Part shown: positions 29,901 through 36,600 of the stretch, piece after piece
How positions within the stretch are numbered: position 1 is the first letter of the stretch
How the letters are laid out: each line of letters starts with the position of its first letter
NCBI GenBank assembly: GCA_020002185.1
Contig: CM034543.1
Location: 6,384,431-6,448,430, forward strand
From: Paraescarpia echinospica
Taxonomy: Eukaryota; Annelida; Polychaeta; Sabellida; Siboglinidae
Length of the DNA stretch: 64,000 bases
Reading direction: 5' to 3'
Program-made: the position numbers and the translations under genes
Notes under the pieces: generated by a model
What the model was told of the DNA's origin: nothing
What the model saw: only the letters and a program-made list of their open reading frames with translations
Databases searched by the model: none

Positions 29901-30115
29901 TTGTGTGTACTTTCATTGGTACAAGTGTAGCTAGCCAAAGTGTCGGGTGTGTCTGTTTGTGTAGGATAAATACAGTCTATGTTCGTTTGGTTCTCAATCC
30001 CCGGCTGAGGCAGGTCGCCAGTTTCGAATACATTATCAATATCATGATTATCAGATTCAATGGCAAATTTGCTATTTTGATTAGGACGCTGGGTGTCACT
30101 GCTAGCCGACGTCAT
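136..30115 (-). CDS. TBC1D4: TBC1D1/TBC1D4 (AS160)-type Rab GTPase-activating protein, gene span, 13 exons, 3' part beyond window
   Basis: Gene span; coding exons are listed separately. Proteins of this family stimulate GTP hydrolysis on Rab GTPases of glucose-transporter and other trafficking vesicles and are inhibited by Akt/AMPK phosphorylation. The translated exons follow the family order: N-terminal PTB1 (residues about 121-235), PTB2 (about 271-480), a CPMxxLHxLC segment, a basic/serine linker, RxRxxT motifs, and the LRxLWRKAI coiled segment that precedes the TBC domain. All twelve introns begin GT and end AG, and every phase joins in frame to give about 913 codons. That matches the length of human TBC1D4 upstream of its TBC domain. 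The TBC catalytic domain is not in the window. I read it as the single pre-duplication homologue of TBC1D1 and TBC1D4; a gene resembling only one of them is less likely but possible. Confidence 0.93.
715..2923 (+). mobile_element. Unclassified 2.2 kb repeat, copy 1, with a non-LTR RT fragment
   Basis: Its reverse complement recurs at 44442-46730 over essentially the whole length. At 1601-1888 there is a reverse-transcriptase piece (FIDCKKAFDLVDQSSLWSK, then a degenerate [15 protein letters not shown] motif). The last part holds two related segments of about 150 bp ending in a CpG-rich GGCGGACGGTGGACGCAG stretch. AGTCCTTTGG occurs near both ends in opposite orientation. The right end abuts CR1-like LINE sequence. 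Family unknown. Confidence 0.6.
2924..4328 (+). mobile_element. CR1-like LINE, copy 1, 5'-truncated, decayed
   Basis: The reverse transcriptase is broken into several frames: [32 protein letters not shown], then [20 protein letters not shown] and FADDTKVF. It ends in the same 3' tail as the other copies (ATCTTGTTAAA repeats). In-frame stops and shifts show it is dead. Confidence 0.85.
4329..5007. other. Intron, no recognisable feature
   Basis: A+T-rich intron sequence of the TBC1D gene between exons 11 and 12; no coding similarity or repeat structure seen. Confidence 0.6.
5008..5163 (-). CDS. TBC1D4: TBC1D1/4 exon 11: LRDLWRKAI coiled segment
   Basis: 156 nt, phase 1-1. It encodes SPRELRDLWRKAILEVLL and IKMETENKSLR, aligning with the human [25 protein letters not shown] block. 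The acceptor is TTCACCCTCAG|ACTGTGAG and the donor CTCAGAG|GTGAGAG. The acceptor is repeated about a dozen times upstream. Confidence 0.93.
5164..5740 (-). repeat. Minisatellite copied from the exon 11 splice acceptor (about 36 bp)
   Basis: On the minus strand each unit carries TTCACCCTCAG|ACTGTGAG or a close variant, which is exactly the acceptor and first eight bases of exon 11. About a dozen units, decaying away from the exon and interrupted near 5600 by a CTT-rich patch. Confidence 0.88.
5804..5997 (-). CDS. TBC1D4: TBC1D1/4 exon 10: Pro/Gly-rich linker and RQKSWRLEIL segment
   Basis: 194 nt, phase 2 to phase 1. A proline/glycine-rich stretch (EPPEPPPQGQTPPGG) is followed by FTHRQKSWRLEILNRVVTPV, matching the vertebrate RRISWRQRIFLRVASPM segment. 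The acceptor is TTTCCCTGGCAG|TGTG and the donor ATTG|GTGAGTGA. The G-rich stretch makes this the most GC-biased part of the gene. Confidence 0.86.
6065..6366 (-). repeat. Minisatellite copied from the exon 9 splice donor (31 bp)
   Basis: On the minus strand the unit includes CTCAG|GTCAAAGTAGGTCACC, the end of exon 9 plus its donor. About ten units, diverging with distance from the exon. Confidence 0.85.
6361..6593 (-). CDS. TBC1D4: TBC1D1/4 exon 9: acidic stretch and conserved RPRSFT motif
   Basis: 233 nt, phase 0 to phase 2. It opens EEDSDKSVEPPD and carries IGRPRSFTAPPGG. RPRSFT has Arg at -5 and -3, as in the Akt/14-3-3 site RRRAHT (Thr642) of human AS160, followed likewise by a proline pair. 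The acceptor is CACCCTTCAG|GAGGAG. The donor is CTCAG|GTCAAAG, weak at +3 to +5 but preserved in the adjacent array. The next exon completes the split codon in frame. Confidence 0.82.
6594..7095. other. Intron, nothing seen
   Basis: A+T-rich intron between exons 8b and 9; no recognisable repeat or coding similarity. Confidence 0.5.
7096..7167 (-). CDS. TBC1D4: Probable TBC1D1/4 exon 8b with RGRRWT Akt-type motif
   Basis: 24 codons, phase 0-0, between CATGTTCTAG|ATTGAG and AAT|GTAGGC. It encodes IEDKREELTRGRRWTITSD. The RGRRWT sequence fits RxRxxS/T and sits where vertebrate AS160 has the RGRLGS phosphosite (Ser588 in human numbering), after the KAKRSL linker and before the RRRAHT site. Position and phase make a real exon likely; low sequence conservation keeps confidence moderate. 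Confidence 0.62.
7168..8173. other. Intron between twin exons 8a and 8b
   Basis: Next to the exon 8b acceptor are a few imperfect repeats of ACATGACAnnACATG type (7170-7290). Otherwise unremarkable; an open frame at 7212-7415 has no convincing splice sites. Confidence 0.45.
8174..8248 (-). CDS. TBC1D4: Probable TBC1D1/4 exon 8a (alternative twin exon)
   Basis: 25 codons, phase 0-0, bounded by GTATGTTTACAG|GGT and GTT|GTACGTTT. The peptide GRNKKGELKYYGRRWTLT is clearly similar to that of the next exon (KREELTRGRRWTIT), so the two look like a duplicated exon pair. There is no direct family match; support is phase, splice sites and similarity to exon 8b. It could be a retained or mutually exclusive alternative exon, or a dead copy. 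Confidence 0.5.
8255..9030 (-). repeat. 34-bp minisatellite between exons 7 and 8a
   Basis: About 22 units containing AAGTAAACACACACACCAAC and CATGCCACA. It fills the intron to within 20 bp of exon 7 and touches the exon 8a acceptor region (TTTACTTGTG in the unit against TTTACAGGGT at the acceptor). The overlap with the splice site is only suggestive. It causes a spurious 274-codon open frame. Confidence 0.9.
9051..9152 (-). CDS. TBC1D4: TBC1D1/4 exon 7: basic [15 protein letters not shown] linker
   Basis: 34 codons, phase 0-0. FDALRNRAKKSLTNSFESLI corresponds to the human [22 protein letters not shown] linker. The acceptor is TTTTCCAG|TTCAGT and the donor CGG|GTATGTTC. A 34-bp minisatellite begins about 20-50 bp into the following intron. 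Confidence 0.9.
9153..10203. other. Intron, nothing clear
   Basis: A+T-rich intron between exons 6 and 7, with a poly-A run near 9888. No repeat or coding similarity recognised. Confidence 0.5.
10204..10329 (-). CDS. TBC1D4: TBC1D1/4 exon 6: LRxLCEA...HVHxGEG motif
   Basis: 42 codons, phase 0-0. It contains NEVLMGVLRELCEARQ and EHVHMGEG, matching the human LRQLCEAKQ...HVHIGEG block. The acceptor is TCTGTTACAG|ACAGAG and the donor AACGAG|GTAGGC. The first bases of the exon together with the acceptor are repeated about seven times in the upstream 40-bp array. Confidence 0.92.
10318..10580 (-). repeat. Minisatellite copied from the exon 6 splice acceptor (40 bp)
   Basis: Seven units at 10321, 10361, 10401 and so on. 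On the minus strand each has TCTGTTACAG|ACAGAGAACC, the acceptor and start of exon 6, followed by CTGTGAGTG, which resembles a donor. Confidence 0.92.
10778..10869 (-). CDS. TBC1D4: TBC1D1/4 exon 5: helical segment after PTB2
   Basis: 92 nt, entering in phase 1 and leaving in phase 0. It encodes RLPADQVNELLLKRVCHL and KEKDRGEIIQRLQ, comparable to the family segment ending FERVQ. The acceptor is TGTGACCCAG|GACTG and the donor CTACAG|GTAACATG. The acceptor lies at the edge of a 50-bp repeat array that contains the same acceptor in each unit. Confidence 0.85.
10865..11217 (-). repeat. Minisatellite copied from the exon 5 splice acceptor (50 bp)
   Basis: About seven units, nearly identical. On the minus strand each contains TGTGATTGTGACCCAG|GACTG, the exon 5 acceptor with the first five exon bases. 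Confidence 0.92.
11218..12127. other. Intron, nothing clear
   Basis: Unique-looking intron sequence between exons 4 and 5. Confidence 0.5.
12145..12400 (-). repeat. Minisatellite copied from the exon 4 splice donor (46 bp)
   Basis: Five to six units. On the minus strand each carries CAACA|GTAAGTGTCAAC, the end of exon 4 with its donor. Confidence 0.9.
12393..12519 (-). CDS. TBC1D4: TBC1D1/4 exon 4: end of PTB2, CPMxxLHxLC motif
   Basis: 127 nt, phase 0 to phase 1. It encodes VEEIMKTLKQAFQQAFQQ, then CPLCPMRQLHQLC, the counterpart of the vertebrate MLTLKQAF...CEACPMHSLHKLC stretch. The acceptor is TTTGTGTGTTAG|GTGG and the donor CAACA|GTAAGTGT. The donor is repeated in the 46-bp array at 12145-12400. 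Confidence 0.9.
12753..13010 (+). mobile_element. tRNA-derived SINE
   Basis: Starts with a tRNA-like head: box A-like TGGTGTGGTGGTTAGCA, then GCCGGCACTCTGAGTTC and AAAACCCGG as a box B-like segment, followed by an unrelated body. Not a functional tRNA, since no cloverleaf can be closed. Confidence 0.65.
13330..13616 (+). mobile_element. Penelope-like / GIY-YIG endonuclease fragment, degenerate
   Basis: Translated fragments CDQTYAGEKSRLLGVRLREH, then GHNIKTKDSTVLAREN with stops, resemble the C-terminal GIY-YIG region of Penelope-type retroelements (YVGETSR.LG.R..EH ... VL.RE). Several stops; 5' part absent. Confidence 0.55.
13617..16112 (-). repeat. Minisatellite copied from the exon 3 splice donor (71 bp, about 35 units)
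   Basis: On the minus strand the units read TCTGATGAGTCCATG, then a diverged donor (ATACATA or GTACATA), then CATCTCAGTCACTTCTAAGA. The same order occurs at the real exon 3 end (TCAGATGAATCCGTG|GTATGT, ATCTCAGTC...TCTCTAAGGAC at 17583-17665). The array is 1.4 kb from the exon, with one degenerate unit at about 17565-17650 linking them. Confidence 0.85.
16113..17440. other. Intron, unclassified
   Basis: Sequence interrupting the exon 3 donor array. No coding similarity recognised; may be an old insertion. Confidence 0.4.
17444..17558. mobile_element. Foldback element of about 115 bp
   Basis: The ends TTGGACGATATCGGGTGG and CCATCCGATATCGTTCAA are reverse complements with few mismatches. An inner arm, CGTTGTTTCAGAATGTT, pairs with AACATTCTGAAACAACG. 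Confidence 0.7.
17650..17745 (-). CDS. TBC1D4: TBC1D1/4 exon 3: PTB2 core strand and helix
   Basis: 32 codons, phase 0-0. It encodes GIKHRDHFGFISRE and then FLCYVFKCSDESV, nearly superimposable on the vertebrate GIKHVDHFGFICRE...CYVFQC segment. The acceptor is TCGTCTGTTCAG|GGG and the donor GTG|GTATGTAC. The exon end plus donor is the ancestor of the 71-bp minisatellite that fills much of the following intron. Confidence 0.92.
17925..18295. repeat. (GT)n microsatellite with TATGTG interruptions
   Basis: A long GT tract in intron 2 of the TBC1D gene. It gives open frames in all phases; none is a gene. Confidence 0.95.
18584..18708 (-). repeat. Minisatellite copied from the exon 2 splice donor (17 bp)
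   Basis: About seven tandem copies of TGTTCACAG|GTGAGTTC (minus strand), which is exactly the last nine bases of exon 2 and the first eight of the intron. Several copies are perfect competing donors. Confidence 0.93.
18695..19333 (-). CDS. TBC1D4: TBC1D1/4 exon 2: end of PTB1, first half of PTB2
   Basis: 213 codons (residues 225-437), phase 0 at both ends. The acceptor is TTGTGTTCAG|GTGCATGATG and the donor TGTTCACAG|GTGAGTTC. It starts VHDVFAVIRDATKET (PTB1 C-terminal helix), then a spacer, then YEVLFVGRVLISSKKTPP and FIDEVIDKF of PTB2, as in the vertebrate YCGKVTVTHKKAP...LIDDC segment. After a polar insert the PTB2 core resumes with LISPDRKSVILQRKFKDIS and FCSQ. Both splice sites are themselves the seeds of adjacent minisatellites (18584-18708, and 19334 upward). 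Confidence 0.93.
19334..19545 (-). repeat. Minisatellite copied from the exon 2 acceptor, part 1
   Basis: Units of about 31 bp with GTGTTCAG|GTGCATGA and GTTCACTTGGTTGATGTG (minus strand), derived from the exon 2 acceptor. The array is split by a LINE and resumes at 22506. Confidence 0.85.
19546..22505 (-). mobile_element. CR1-like LINE, copy 2, nearly full length of its ORF2
   Basis: Minus-strand non-LTR retrotransposon. An apurinic endonuclease at 22480-21510 (CLNARSIVNKRNEL, GITESWATTDI, GRRGGGVILYIKES, VIMGDFNH, SSDHNQIHF) is followed by a reverse transcriptase at 21512-19643 ([72 protein letters not shown]). The C-terminal domain ends in YLRRAGYM. Frameshifts near 21510, 20790 and 20600 show it is inactive but young. 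The 3' tail has TCTTGTTAAA repeats. It sits inside the exon 2 acceptor minisatellite, array sequence continuing on both sides. Confidence 0.93.
22506..22989 (-). repeat. Exon 2 acceptor minisatellite, part 2
   Basis: Continuation of the 19334-19545 array beyond the LINE; same CACCTGAACAnATCAACCAA motif on the plus strand. About 15 units. Confidence 0.88.
22990..28105. mobile_element. Unclassified 5 kb insert with two families of short dispersed motifs
   Basis: It interrupts the exon 2 acceptor minisatellite: array units end at 22989 and resume at 28106, with CATCTG at both junctions as a possible target duplication. The ends (GCGGTTCCGCG and, reversed, GCAGTTTCACG) are weakly inverted. Internally, TACGTCCGACACC-like motifs recur about eight times and GTAACGCGAGTCAC seven times. 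A segment of about 210 bp at 25480-25690 recurs at 27895-28105. Possible decayed coding sequence near 24.2-25.1 kb (VADWVVLKYGRADYCGEV). No transposase family could be assigned. Confidence 0.5.
28106..28180 (-). repeat. Exon 2 acceptor minisatellite, part 3
   Basis: Two to three further units (GAACACATCAACCAA, CACGTACCTGAACATATC) after the 5 kb insert. Confidence 0.75.
28181..29443. other. TBC1D intron 1, with a perfect hairpin and an AT microsatellite
   Basis: Unique-looking intron apart from the palindrome at 28555-28623 and an (AT)n run at 29204-29229. Confidence 0.5.
28555..28623. repeat. 33-bp near-perfect inverted repeat with 3-nt loop
   Basis: Left arm 28555-28587 and right arm 28591-28623 are reverse complements with a single mismatch. 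The core is GGGGAT-GAT-ATCCCC, and the arms begin TTGGAGGCA. Confidence 0.95.
29444..30115 (-). CDS. TBC1D4: TBC1D1/4 exon 1: start codon, acidic leader and first PTB domain
   Basis: Encodes residues 1-224. The ATG at 30115-30113 has A at -3. A low-complexity polar leader of about 120 residues is followed by PTB1: FFVTYFGELVLDQR, then MLPWVMAEVRRR, closely matching the human TBC1D4 segment around MLPWLMAEIRRR. The domain continues through QDPKCFAYLTRTRTGSVY to CHVFQASDEPM. The donor is ATG|GTAAGATA, phase 0. PTB domains in this family bind membrane cargo or partners. The gene's own promoter lies just upstream and is probably shared with UCHL3. Confidence 0.93.
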
Positions 30116-30560
30116 GTTGGAATAACACTTTACGCGTGAAGCTTCTAATAAAACCGGATAGCTTACAAGTCATTCAAACGTTCGTTTTAAGCGAATTAAT
30201 GAAGGCGTTTATATCAACAACGCCCCTCCCCTTCCTTCCAGCGCCATTTTTTTCGGAAAATATTACGTCACTTCAGTGAGCCTATACGGGCAATGCGAAC
30301 TGCACATTTCGACTAATGCACACCCCTTCAGGCTCATCAAAAACATTCAACTTCACACACACCCTGAGGTTTACAAAATCATCAAGATGCAGCTCCATTT
30401 GACGCCAAACCGGGAGGTATACCCCCATACACACTGCAAAATATTTATTTTATATTTAAAAAATTACCACGAAAAACCAGTCACCTCTTATAAGAGCTAA
30501 TACGGTACCACACCGGAAATGATTTATGAAAGTTCATTCCATCCAAACACGACGAACAAC
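30116..30560. promoter_or_regulatory. Candidate bidirectional promoter between TBC1D1/4 and UCHL3
   Basis: The two start codons face away from each other across 445 bp, so both 5' UTRs and the core promoter fit only here unless there are untranslated exons further out. Visible elements: GCGCCATTTT (30241-30250, YY1-like), TTACGTCA (30263-30270, CRE/ATF-like), ACCGGAAAT (30512-30520, ETS-type) and ACCGGATAG near 30152. No TATA box stands at a compelling distance. This fits a TATA-less housekeeping-type promoter, but the factor assignments are motif matches only. Confidence 0.55.
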
Positions 30561-30602
30561 ATGGCTGGACTGAGATGGTTGCCGCTCGAATCGAACCCCG
30601 AA
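30561..30602 (+). CDS. UCHL3: UCHL3 exon 1
   Basis: 14 codons, [14 protein letters not shown], matching the UCHL3 N-terminus (RWLPLEANPE in human). The start context is AACAACATGG. The donor is GAA|GTAAGTAA, phase 0. Confidence 0.95.
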
Positions 30603-33600
30603 GTAAGTAATGTGTGTTTAAATACCACATCATAGCAGTACTGTAACCTAGGATTTTGTTTGCAACACAATATATATGAGGTATTCTCAACATACATATT
30701 TTATTTTATGTTGTAGGTGATGAACAAGGTGAGTTAGAGACCGAAGCCGGCATTCTGACAGCATGATCATGATGCCATGAACTCGTCCAGACTATCACCT
30801 GACTCGCTAATACAACAGCGTCTGCATTTCTGATGTACTCGGAGGATTCAGTGATCGGGCTCGCTTCCTTCGTAGCGACTTATCTTTGTCGGTATTTTGC
30901 AAGTAGACTTAATAAATGGAATTGACAGATTGTCAAATAAAAATCGTTTTGCTCTTAGTCTTACATGTTCACTGACAGTCAGTGTCGGTGACAGTTTGTG
31001 CTACTCGTGTCGTGAGGGCCTCGACTTGAGCCATGTCATAGCCTGGGGCTGGGCATGAGCCATGACTATGGCTTCATGTCAGTTATATACAAGTTGAATA
31101 TTGAAGCAGCATAGAACTCAATGCAAGTGACTAGTGTACGTAGTTGGTGGGCTTACTGTCCGCAGAATAATTCTGTCAAAAATTGTATTTGACATAATTT
31201 GTAGTGATATAATTCTATATCTTATTTGTAGTGATATAATTCTATATCTTATTTGTAGTGATGTAATTCTATACCTTGTTTGTGCTTTTACTTTGTGTTT
31301 GTTAGGCATATTTGTATGTAGTTGTTGAACATTCTAGTTCTACAATCTTAAATAATGCTTATTATTATGGCATCTGTTATTTGTACTGAATATTATCAAT
31401 CAATAATCAACATTTCTCGACTTTGGTGATTTAGGGAAAAGTTCTCTACATCACAATTTAATAATTCAGATGGATTAAATGAAGATGCTATTCTTGTATA
31501 CAAATTAATATTGATATTAATACACTAGCCACAAAAAGAAACTGTGCATGATACAAATTTAATTATATTGTTACAAAAATGGTTTAAATTGTCCACACAA
31601 AGTGTTATATAAGTGTAACATGTAGGCCATTATTTTCACTTGACAATAACACGATGGCTTTAATGTTTATGCCTAGTCTTTAGGGTCAAAGTTTCATTCA
31701 GCGGTAGACTTGAACGTCACAAGATTAATAACAGGTGTGTCATCCATCTGCGTTGATCACTGCAGTGCATCGGCGCCTCATTGATGAAATTTGAGGAGAG
31801 TGGATATGGTGTTCCGATAACAATGGAACCTTGCTGCAATGTTTTGCTGGCTCATGCCAGCCTCCAACTTTCTGATAGCCTGATGGCGTTCGCCAAGACT
31901 CAATCTTGTCATGGTATCCGGTGTGCACTGTCAGCTTTACTTTGTGCTTCGTGTGTTTTCCATTTGGGTGTACCAGCAGCTCTCCATGCTTGTTACGTAA
32001 GACCCTTCAGGAGTATTTTCTTTGTTTTCACACAATGGCATTGCCTGACCTTGCAATATGTAACTTTCCAATGAAAGTCATGTTATGGTATAGTCTACAT
32101 GTCCCTGTTTCATGTTAATCGACATTGAGCAAAATCAATCCATTGCATTACATTTCGGTGTCTTTCTTCCTATGCACAGTTTCTTTTTGTGGCTAGTATA
32201 GAAATATGCCTAATAAAAATGCTATTTTAATGAAGCCCTACATATCCATATTTATTCAACTACATCCAAATGCAATATGTAGCCTTCATCTTGAACGTAT
32301 TGTTATTTCTTTCCCAGTATGTTCACACTTTGGGCGTTCCTAGCAACTTCCAGTTTGTTGACGTTTGGGGTCTCGACCCTGAGCTACTCGTGATGGTGCC
32401 AAAGCCAGTCCTGGCAGTGCTGCTTCTCTACCCCATTACCCCGCAGGTAAGACACCCTACCTGTCTACCCCATTACCCTGCAGGTAAGACATTCTACTTA
32501 TCTATCCCATTACCCCGCAGGTAAGACACCCTACCTGTGTACCCCATTACCCTGCAGGTAAGACATTCTACTTATCTACCCCATTACAACACAGGTAGGA
32601 TACCTTACTTGTCCCATTGAAAAAACAAGGGAAACGGTCCAGAAAGAAACACTTATCGAAAGAAGCCATTAGAAAAATTAAGTACAAACAAATAATGTGG
32701 AAGTCATATAGACGTACTGGAAATGATGAAGACTACAACGTTTATAAAGAAGCACTTAACCAAGATACAATTGAAATTAGAAATTCAAAGAGAAGCTATG
32801 AAAAAAAATTAGCTTGTAATATAAAACATGACAACAAGAGTTTTTATGCATATGTTCGGAGCAAGCAGAAAGTTCAAGATAAGGTCAGTCCTCTGGAAGA
32901 TAGTGCTGGAAATATAATATCGGAGGGATTGTTAATGGCAGAAGACCTGAATGAGTACTTCAGTTCGGTGTTTACCACAGAAAATGTTAGTTCACTGTCA
33001 GTACCAGAGGCTAAGTTCAAGGGGGCGGAATCAGACTATTTAGGACAGTTAATTGCAACCCCGGAAATAAAATAAAAAATAAGGACAATGAAGGTTAATA
33101 AATTCCACCCAAACTACTATTGGAAATTGTAGAACAAATCAGCATACCGCATGCAACAGTTTTCAACTTGTCATTAAAACGAGGGAGTGGTTCCTTTAGA
33201 ATGGAAAGAAGCAAACATTATACCGATATTTAAAAAGAGTTCGAGAAACAAGTAAGAGAACTACAGATATCGGTGATTTACAAATTATTAGAAAGACTAA
33301 TTAAAGATCACATGGTGGATTTTCTTGTTAAACATAACTTGATAACCCATCTCAACATGGGTTTCTAAAAGCGAGGTCATGCTTAACAAATATGTTATGT
33401 TTTTTGGAAGACATCACTAAGTAGATAGACGAGGGATCACCAGTAAATATCATCTTCTTAGATTTTCAGAAAGCTTTCGACCAAGTGCCACATCAAAGAT
33501 TACTGCCTAAACTAAAGGCTCATGGCATAGGAAATTGTATAATTAACTGGATAGAAACATGGCTGATTGACAGAAGACAACGGGCAGTAGTTGATGAGGA

Positions 33601-36600
33601 GGCTTCAATTTGGAAATCGGTTTTGAGTGGGGTACCACAGGGATCAGTCCTGGGACCTATATTATTCTTCATAATTATATATATAAACGATTTGGATGAT
33701 GATAACAAGCAAGGTGTTGAAATTTACGGATGGTACAAAAGTGCTTAGAAGGATTAAACGTGATGGAGATAGACGCATTTACAAGATGATCTTGACAGGT
33801 TGATCAAATGGTCTGAAAAATGGCAGATGTTCAATTTTGGGAAATGTAAATGCCTCCACACAGGACATGGGAACGAAGATGTAGAATATACAATGTGGGT
33901 TATTGTACTAAATACTACTAAAAGAAAAAGACTTAGGGTTAACAATTAGTGCTGGTATGATGGTTTCAGAGCAGTGCGGACTTGCAGCTTCAAAGGGAAA
34001 TCAAATCCTTGGATTAATTAGGTGAAATATAGTGTGTAAGGAAAAAGAACTAATAATACCGCTGTACAAAACAATAGTTGGGCCTCATTTAGAATATTGT
34101 ATACAAGTGTGGAGGCCATACCGCAAGAAGGACAGATATGCTAGAAAGAGTACAGAGGAGAGCGACTAAAATGATACCAAAACTGAGAGACATTAGTTAC
34201 AAAATACGCCTAAGAGAATGTGGTTTAACAACACTAGAGACCAGGAGATTGAGAGGAGATCAGATAGAAGTGTTTAAAATATTGAATGGTTATGAAAATA
34301 TTGATAGGAATATTTTGTTCTCAGTTAAGAAAGATAGAAGGACTAGAGGACATGAAGTTACATTAGCAAAGGAGCAGTGTAGATTAGATATAAGAAAGTT
34401 ATCATTTTCAAAAGGACAGTAAATGATTGGAACAGATTATCTTCTGATTGTGAGGGTGCTAGTACTAGTAGTGTGAATATGTTTAAAAATAAAATTGACA
34501 CATCTCAGAAGGGTGGGATACACGCAGATAAAAAGGGTTGGACTCTCGATAAGCCAAAAGGCTTCCTTGTCCACCTGCCATCTAGAGTTAATTCTCTGAG
34601 TGGCCATGTTATTAAATCTTGTCTACCCCATTACACCACAGGTAGGACACCCTACTTATCTACCCCACTACCTTACAGGTAATACCAGGGACATGACAAG
34701 TTTCCTAGCTTAACAGCCGTAACAGGACACAATTCAACAGTTCACAGGTCCTGCCGATTTTTTACAAAACCTTAATTTCTCTCAACGTATTAAATGTAAT
34801 TTCATCGAAATACCTTCATGTTGTATTGCTTTATCCTACCTACATGCACTTCAGTCCACTGTATTCACAAGTCACAACTACTCTCTATTTTCCAATGTCT
34901 TAAGACAGTATTTTCAAAGGCAGTGACCAAAAAGGAACATTGTAATGTAACTTGTCTATAATAATAATAGGAAACAGAATAATTAATTCTGCTACCTCAA
35001 ATTTATTTATAAATTTATTCATTGTCCAAACGTTGATAAGCTCGTCATTGAAAATATGTTGTATGGTTCAGTGTTGGCATCTCGTGTAATAATCGGTGGC
35101 GTCTCACCGCTGAACCTGGACATTAATCCAGAAAAATGTTTTGTATTTTGCTTGCATTATTTCTCGTGAATATTTCAGAATAATGCCTTTGTGGGTTTTT
35201 GCTAAATATTAGGCAAACTATCAGCTTGCATAACATAAAATTGGCATCTGTTATCAGCTCCACTGCCAGTCCAAGATAGTTACTGCACCGAACAAACATG
35301 TCTTGCAAATATGTCACACATTCATGATTTATGGCTAAAATAAATGCAATAGAGCCACAAGGTAACTTTCTGTTCGTTAACCATCACCTTAACTGTAGCT
35401 TCTCAATTTTTGTACGAAACATACATGTAAAAGGAAATGTGCAATTTGATGTCTTGATAAATAGCTTGATGACGACATGTTTGTGGTTTATACAGTCAGA
35501 GAAGGAGATCTTTGGTGAGGAGGAGAACAGAGGAGACATGTACTTCATTAAACAGACCATCGGCAATGCGTGCGGCACAATGGGACTCATTCATGCCATC
35601 CTCAGCAACTCAGACAGGATCAAACTTGACGGTGAGAGTCGGTCTGATGGCAGTGCTCCCTGCGTGAGTTTAGTGGAGTCATGCAACGGTAATCAACCTA
35701 GCGTATGTATATATATATGTCTGTGGAAATGTTAACATTTCCTTCTAGGCGGTTTGCATTTCGGGCACATTGGCCTGTGGGTGCCACACTTTTAGGGATT
35801 AATTTATGACATGAGGGAAGTAATCTCTGTAAAGGGTTTGTAAAGGTTTTAGGGTTCACACTGGATGTTAGTTGGATGTAAATGTATTGTAAATGACCTT
35901 ACGCATGGTTCTGAGTCATTCCATTGGTATGCTGATCAGTTGAGCATCAGAGCATGTTACACATGTTATACATAACTTGCATCTCAAATTACGTCATAAC
36001 ATGTATCATTTATTAATACTCTGGGAAACCATCTCCTGTCTGTTAACGTAACACCATCCTGATGGTGGGCTTTTTTCTGATTAGTGCAAACATGGAAGTT
36101 TTCACCAGCGTTTTTTTTATTATATTGTACAAGAGTACGGTAACAATCTTGTTCATTTTGTAGTTAGTATGTTAGACATGTCCCAGAGATGTCGGTCATC
36201 ACAAATTATGCAGGAAGCGCCCGCTGTCATTATGGTGTCTTGGTTTTCGTACAAGATGTTCACACTTTTCAAGTTTATTCTACATTGTCAACAATGACAA
36301 TATTATATAGCCTGTTCACTGTGTACTTTATTTGATGCCACTTATATTAGTTTATTGCCTAACATTGTTACAGCATCAAAACACCTCAGTGTATTGGTTT
36401 ATTGCCTAACATTGTTACAGCATCAAAACACTTCAGTCTATTGGTTTATTGCCTAAATTGTTACAGCATCAAAACACCTCAGTGTATTGGTTTATTGCCT
36501 AACATTGTTACAGCATCAAAACACTTCAGTCTATTGGTTTATTGCCTAACATTGTTACAGCATCAAAACACCTCAGTGTATTGGTTTATTGCCTAACATT

